Assembly: GCA_003162995.1 (NCBI GenBank)
Contig: PLUZ01000194.1
Location: 14,608-22,676, forward strand
DNA from: Methylocapsa sp.
GTDB taxonomy: Bacteria; Pseudomonadota; Alphaproteobacteria; Rhizobiales; Beijerinckiaceae
Direction: 5' to 3'
Length of the DNA: 8,069 bases
A model generated the notes under the pieces. That model worked only from the letters and a program-made list of their open reading frames with translations, was not told the origin of the DNA and ran no database searches. Position 1 is the stretch's first letter. Each line of letters starts with the position of its first letter. Positions 7,118 through 8,069 of this stretch are shown piece by piece. A program made the position numbers and the translations under genes.

Positions 7118-7669
7118 ATGGCTGGAATTTTCGGAAAGTCTTTGCGCATCGGGATCGCAATCGTGGCTTTGGCGCTGCCTCAAGCGGGATGGGCGCATGG
7201 TCCGTCGCGGCAGAAAGTCACGGAGTCGATCGTGATCGACGCGCCCCCCGCGAAGGTTTGGGCAACGATCGCGGATTTTCACGATATGAGCTGGCTTCCC
7301 GGCATCGTCAAGACGACGGGCGCGGGCGGCAATGAGCCGGACACCGCCACGCGTCAGCTGACTTTGGACAATGGCGCGACGATCGACGAAAGCCTCTACA
7401 AATATGACGCTGGGGAAATGAGCTATTCCTATCGCATCGACAATGTCGACGTGAAGGTGCTGCCGGTCAATAATTATTCCTCGACCATCGCGGTTCTTCC
7501 CGCCGAGGGCGGCAAAAGCACCGTCGAATGGCGCGGCGCCTTTTATCGCGGCTACCCGAATAATGACCCGCCGCCGGAATTGAACGACGAAGCCGCCATT
7601 AAGGCGGTTACGGCCGTGTACCGCAAGGGCCTCGAAAGCTTGAAGAAAAAGGTTGAGGCGGGCAAGTGA
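7118..7669 (+). CDS. mxaD: MxaD-like periplasmic SRPBCC-family protein
   Basis: This is a 183-residue exported protein. MxaD is a small periplasmic protein of methanol oxidation, reported to support electron transfer between methanol dehydrogenase and its cytochrome. The start at ATG 7118 gives a signal peptide (hydrophobic about 11-19, cleavage after AGWA). The mature protein begins HGPSRQKVTESIVIDAPPAKVW, the MxaD-type opening of an SRPBCC fold, followed by WLPGIVKTTGAGGN, RQLTLDNGATIDESLYKYD, SYSYRIDN, LPVNNYSSTIAV, VEWRGAFYRGY and the conserved PPELNDEAAIKAVTAVYRKGL. An in-frame GTG at 7094 would add eight polar residues, but has a poorer ribosome binding site and spoils the signal peptide. 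GGGAAAGAG precedes the chosen ATG. The gene overlaps the start of a beta-propeller gene, a pairing seen around PQQ-dependent dehydrogenase loci. No dehydrogenase is in the window, so the mxa versus xox versus other alcohol role is open. Confidence 0.85.
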   Translation: MAGIFGKSLRIGIAIVALALPQAGWAHGPSRQKVTESIVIDAPPAKVWATIADFHDMSWLPGIVKTTGAGGNEPDTATRQLTLDNGATIDESLYKYDAGEMSYSYRIDNVDVKVLPVNNYSSTIAVLPAEGGKSTVEWRGAFYRGYPNNDPPPELNDEAAIKAVTAVYRKGLESLKKKVEAGK

Positions 7670-8069
7670 TCGGCCTTCATGGGGTGGGCCGCCAAGTGAA
7701 GCCCGGCCAGGCGTTGGTGTTGTTTGCCGCCCTTTGCGTTTCCGCCGCCCTTTGCCGCGCTGCCAGCGGGGCCGAAGCCTTCATCACCGATCAAACCGGC
7801 GATGAGGTCAGCGTGCTCGATCTTGGCCTGAAACAGGTCGTGGCGCGGATTCCGGTGACCGGCAAGCCCGCCGGGATCGCCATGGCGCGCGATGGGGGCA
7901 CGGCTTACGTCACAAGTCCGGAAGGCAAATATGTCTCGGTGATCGACACTGCGTCGCGCAAGATCACCGCGAAGATCGCGATCCCGGACACGCCGCTTGG
8001 GATCGCCGCCGATCCTTCGGGCGGCTTTATCTATGTCGCCGGCTTCTATCAGCCGCGCCTTTATAAGAT
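7666..8069 (+). CDS. Secreted YVTN/YncE-type beta-propeller protein (N-terminal part)
   Basis: The reading frame is open from GTG 7666 to the right edge (134 codons plus 2 bases). After a signal peptide (hydrophobic about 16-30, cleavage near AASGA-EAF) come YVTN-type propeller blades: AFITDQTGDEVSVLDL, then VVARIPVTGKPAGIAMARDG, AYVTSPEGKYVSVIDTASRK, ITAKIAIPDTPLGIAADPSG and FIYVAGFY. This is the repeat pattern of YncE and of the PQQ-dependent catabolism-associated beta-propeller family. GTG 7666 overlaps the TGA of the MxaD-like gene (GTGA) and has GAGG 7 bases upstream, which supports translational coupling. GTG 7696 is an alternative that would trim ten residues and keep the whole signal peptide. 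The likely place of action is the periplasm. A role near PQQ enzymes is inferred from the neighbour. Confidence 0.85.
   Translation, partial: MIGLHGVGRQVKPGQALVLFAALCVSAALCRAASGAEAFITDQTGDEVSVLDLGLKQVVARIPVTGKPAGIAMARDGGTAYVTSPEGKYVSVIDTASRKITAKIAIPDTPLGIAADPSGGFIYVAGFYQPRLYK

Overview
The window looks like a piece of a GC-rich alphaproteobacterial chromosome, most likely from the Hyphomicrobiales and possibly a methylotroph or methanotroph-related lineage such as Beijerinckiaceae/Methylocystaceae. The evidence is a PleC-type double-PAS sensor kinase with a rhizobial-style DHp domain, an alphaproteobacterial aminopeptidase N, and an MxaD-like periplasmic protein followed by a YVTN beta-propeller gene. 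The last pair is usually met near PQQ-dependent methanol/alcohol dehydrogenases. The taxonomic placement is inference from protein character, not a search result.

Layout. Positions 1-1940 (minus) hold the N-terminal 646 codons of a membrane-bound PAS-PAS-HisKA histidine kinase, whose ATPase domain lies off the left edge. Positions 1941-2476 are a 536-base divergent spacer without a convincing gene, but with two inverted-repeat arrangements, a run of nine G and a possible -10 box. Positions 2477-3280 (plus) encode a secreted MltB-type (SLT_2) lytic transglycosylase. Positions 3281-3562 lie between convergent genes and carry a good intrinsic terminator that serves the minus strand.

Positions 6939-4267 (minus, pepN) and 4237-3563 (minus, family 3 O-methyltransferase) form a two-gene transcription unit, with a sigma70-like promoter at about 6996-7024, a 29-base gap between the genes and the terminator at 3412-3443. 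A short divergent spacer separates pepN from a plus-strand pair: an MxaD-like SRPBCC protein (7118-7669) and a secreted YVTN/YncE-type beta-propeller protein (7666 to beyond the right edge). Their stop and start codons overlap, so they are probably translated together.

How the genes relate: the kinase belongs to the family that controls DivK/cell-cycle signalling, and the lytic transglycosylase remodels peptidoglycan, but nothing in the sequence ties them together beyond being divergent neighbours. pepN is housekeeping peptide turnover. The MxaD-like/beta-propeller pair probably opens a C1 or alcohol-oxidation locus to the right. I do not see a clear novel system, mobile element, CRISPR array or RNA gene. 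The main open questions are the structured spacer at 1941-2476 and the identity of the locus beginning at 7118.
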